Positions 15,988-15,997 of a DNA stretch of 15,997 bases are shown one piece after another. The stretch covers positions 1 to 15,997 of the forward strand of contig JAQCJA010000047.1 in the NCBI GenBank assembly GCA_027593305.1, given 5' to 3'. Each line of letters starts with the position of its first letter. Position 1 is the first letter of the stretch. This stretch comes from a bacterium (GTDB taxonomy: Bacteria > Latescibacterota > UBA2968 > UBA8231). The notes below the pieces were generated by a model. That model was not told the DNA's origin. It saw only the letters and a list, made by a program, of their open reading frames with translations, and did no database searches. A program made the position numbers and the translations under genes.

Positions 15988-15997
15988 TTAGGCATCT

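Overview
The window is GC-rich and densely coded. It carries Gram-negative features: a TonB-dependent receptor, a periplasmic multiheme cytochrome and a lipoprotein. An ASPIC/UnbV-FG-GAP lipoprotein, a multiheme cytochrome-TPR fusion, a DUF5069 protein and an unusual acetate kinase homologue together suggest an uncultured bacterium, perhaps from the FCB, PVC or Acidobacteria-like groups. That placement is an inference from gene content and is not proven. No rRNA, tRNA, CRISPR array or complete insertion sequence was seen.

Left block (1-2961, + strand): the C-terminal part of a GT4-type glycosyltransferase, then a protein resembling the poorly characterised BtrH/C39-like family usually met in natural-product loci of Firmicutes, then a GT2-like glycosyltransferase. 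The three are packed with a 1-bp gap and a short overlap, so they look like the end of a glycan or specialised-metabolite operon entering from the left.

Middle block (2958-9071, - strand, read right to left): a divergent acetate kinase homologue, a 981-residue protein with five membrane segments, five CXXCH haem sites and C-terminal TPRs, and an ASPIC/UnbV FG-GAP lipoprotein. The last two genes are 4 bp apart. A sigma-54-like -24/-12 element lies upstream of the kinase. The membrane segments contain a histidine pattern that would suit two b-type haems. I read this block as a candidate undescribed envelope redox module; its function is unknown.

Right block (9194-15937): a membrane histidine kinase and an NtrC-type sigma-54 activator lie on the + strand. 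They are separated by 3.4 kb of - strand DNA holding a DUF5069 gene, a badly eroded TonB-dependent receptor remnant, and a second, nearly full-length receptor. That second receptor has exactly two in-frame nonsense codons and no frameshift. It keeps a good Shine-Dalgarno site, a signal peptide built on a 12-bp tandem repeat, and a convincing sigma-54 promoter facing away from the NtrC-type gene. The simplest model is that the two-component system controls the receptor, and perhaps the redox operon, through sigma-54, and that the receptor has recently been lost or is expressed by readthrough. The window ends in a 9-bp inverted repeat.
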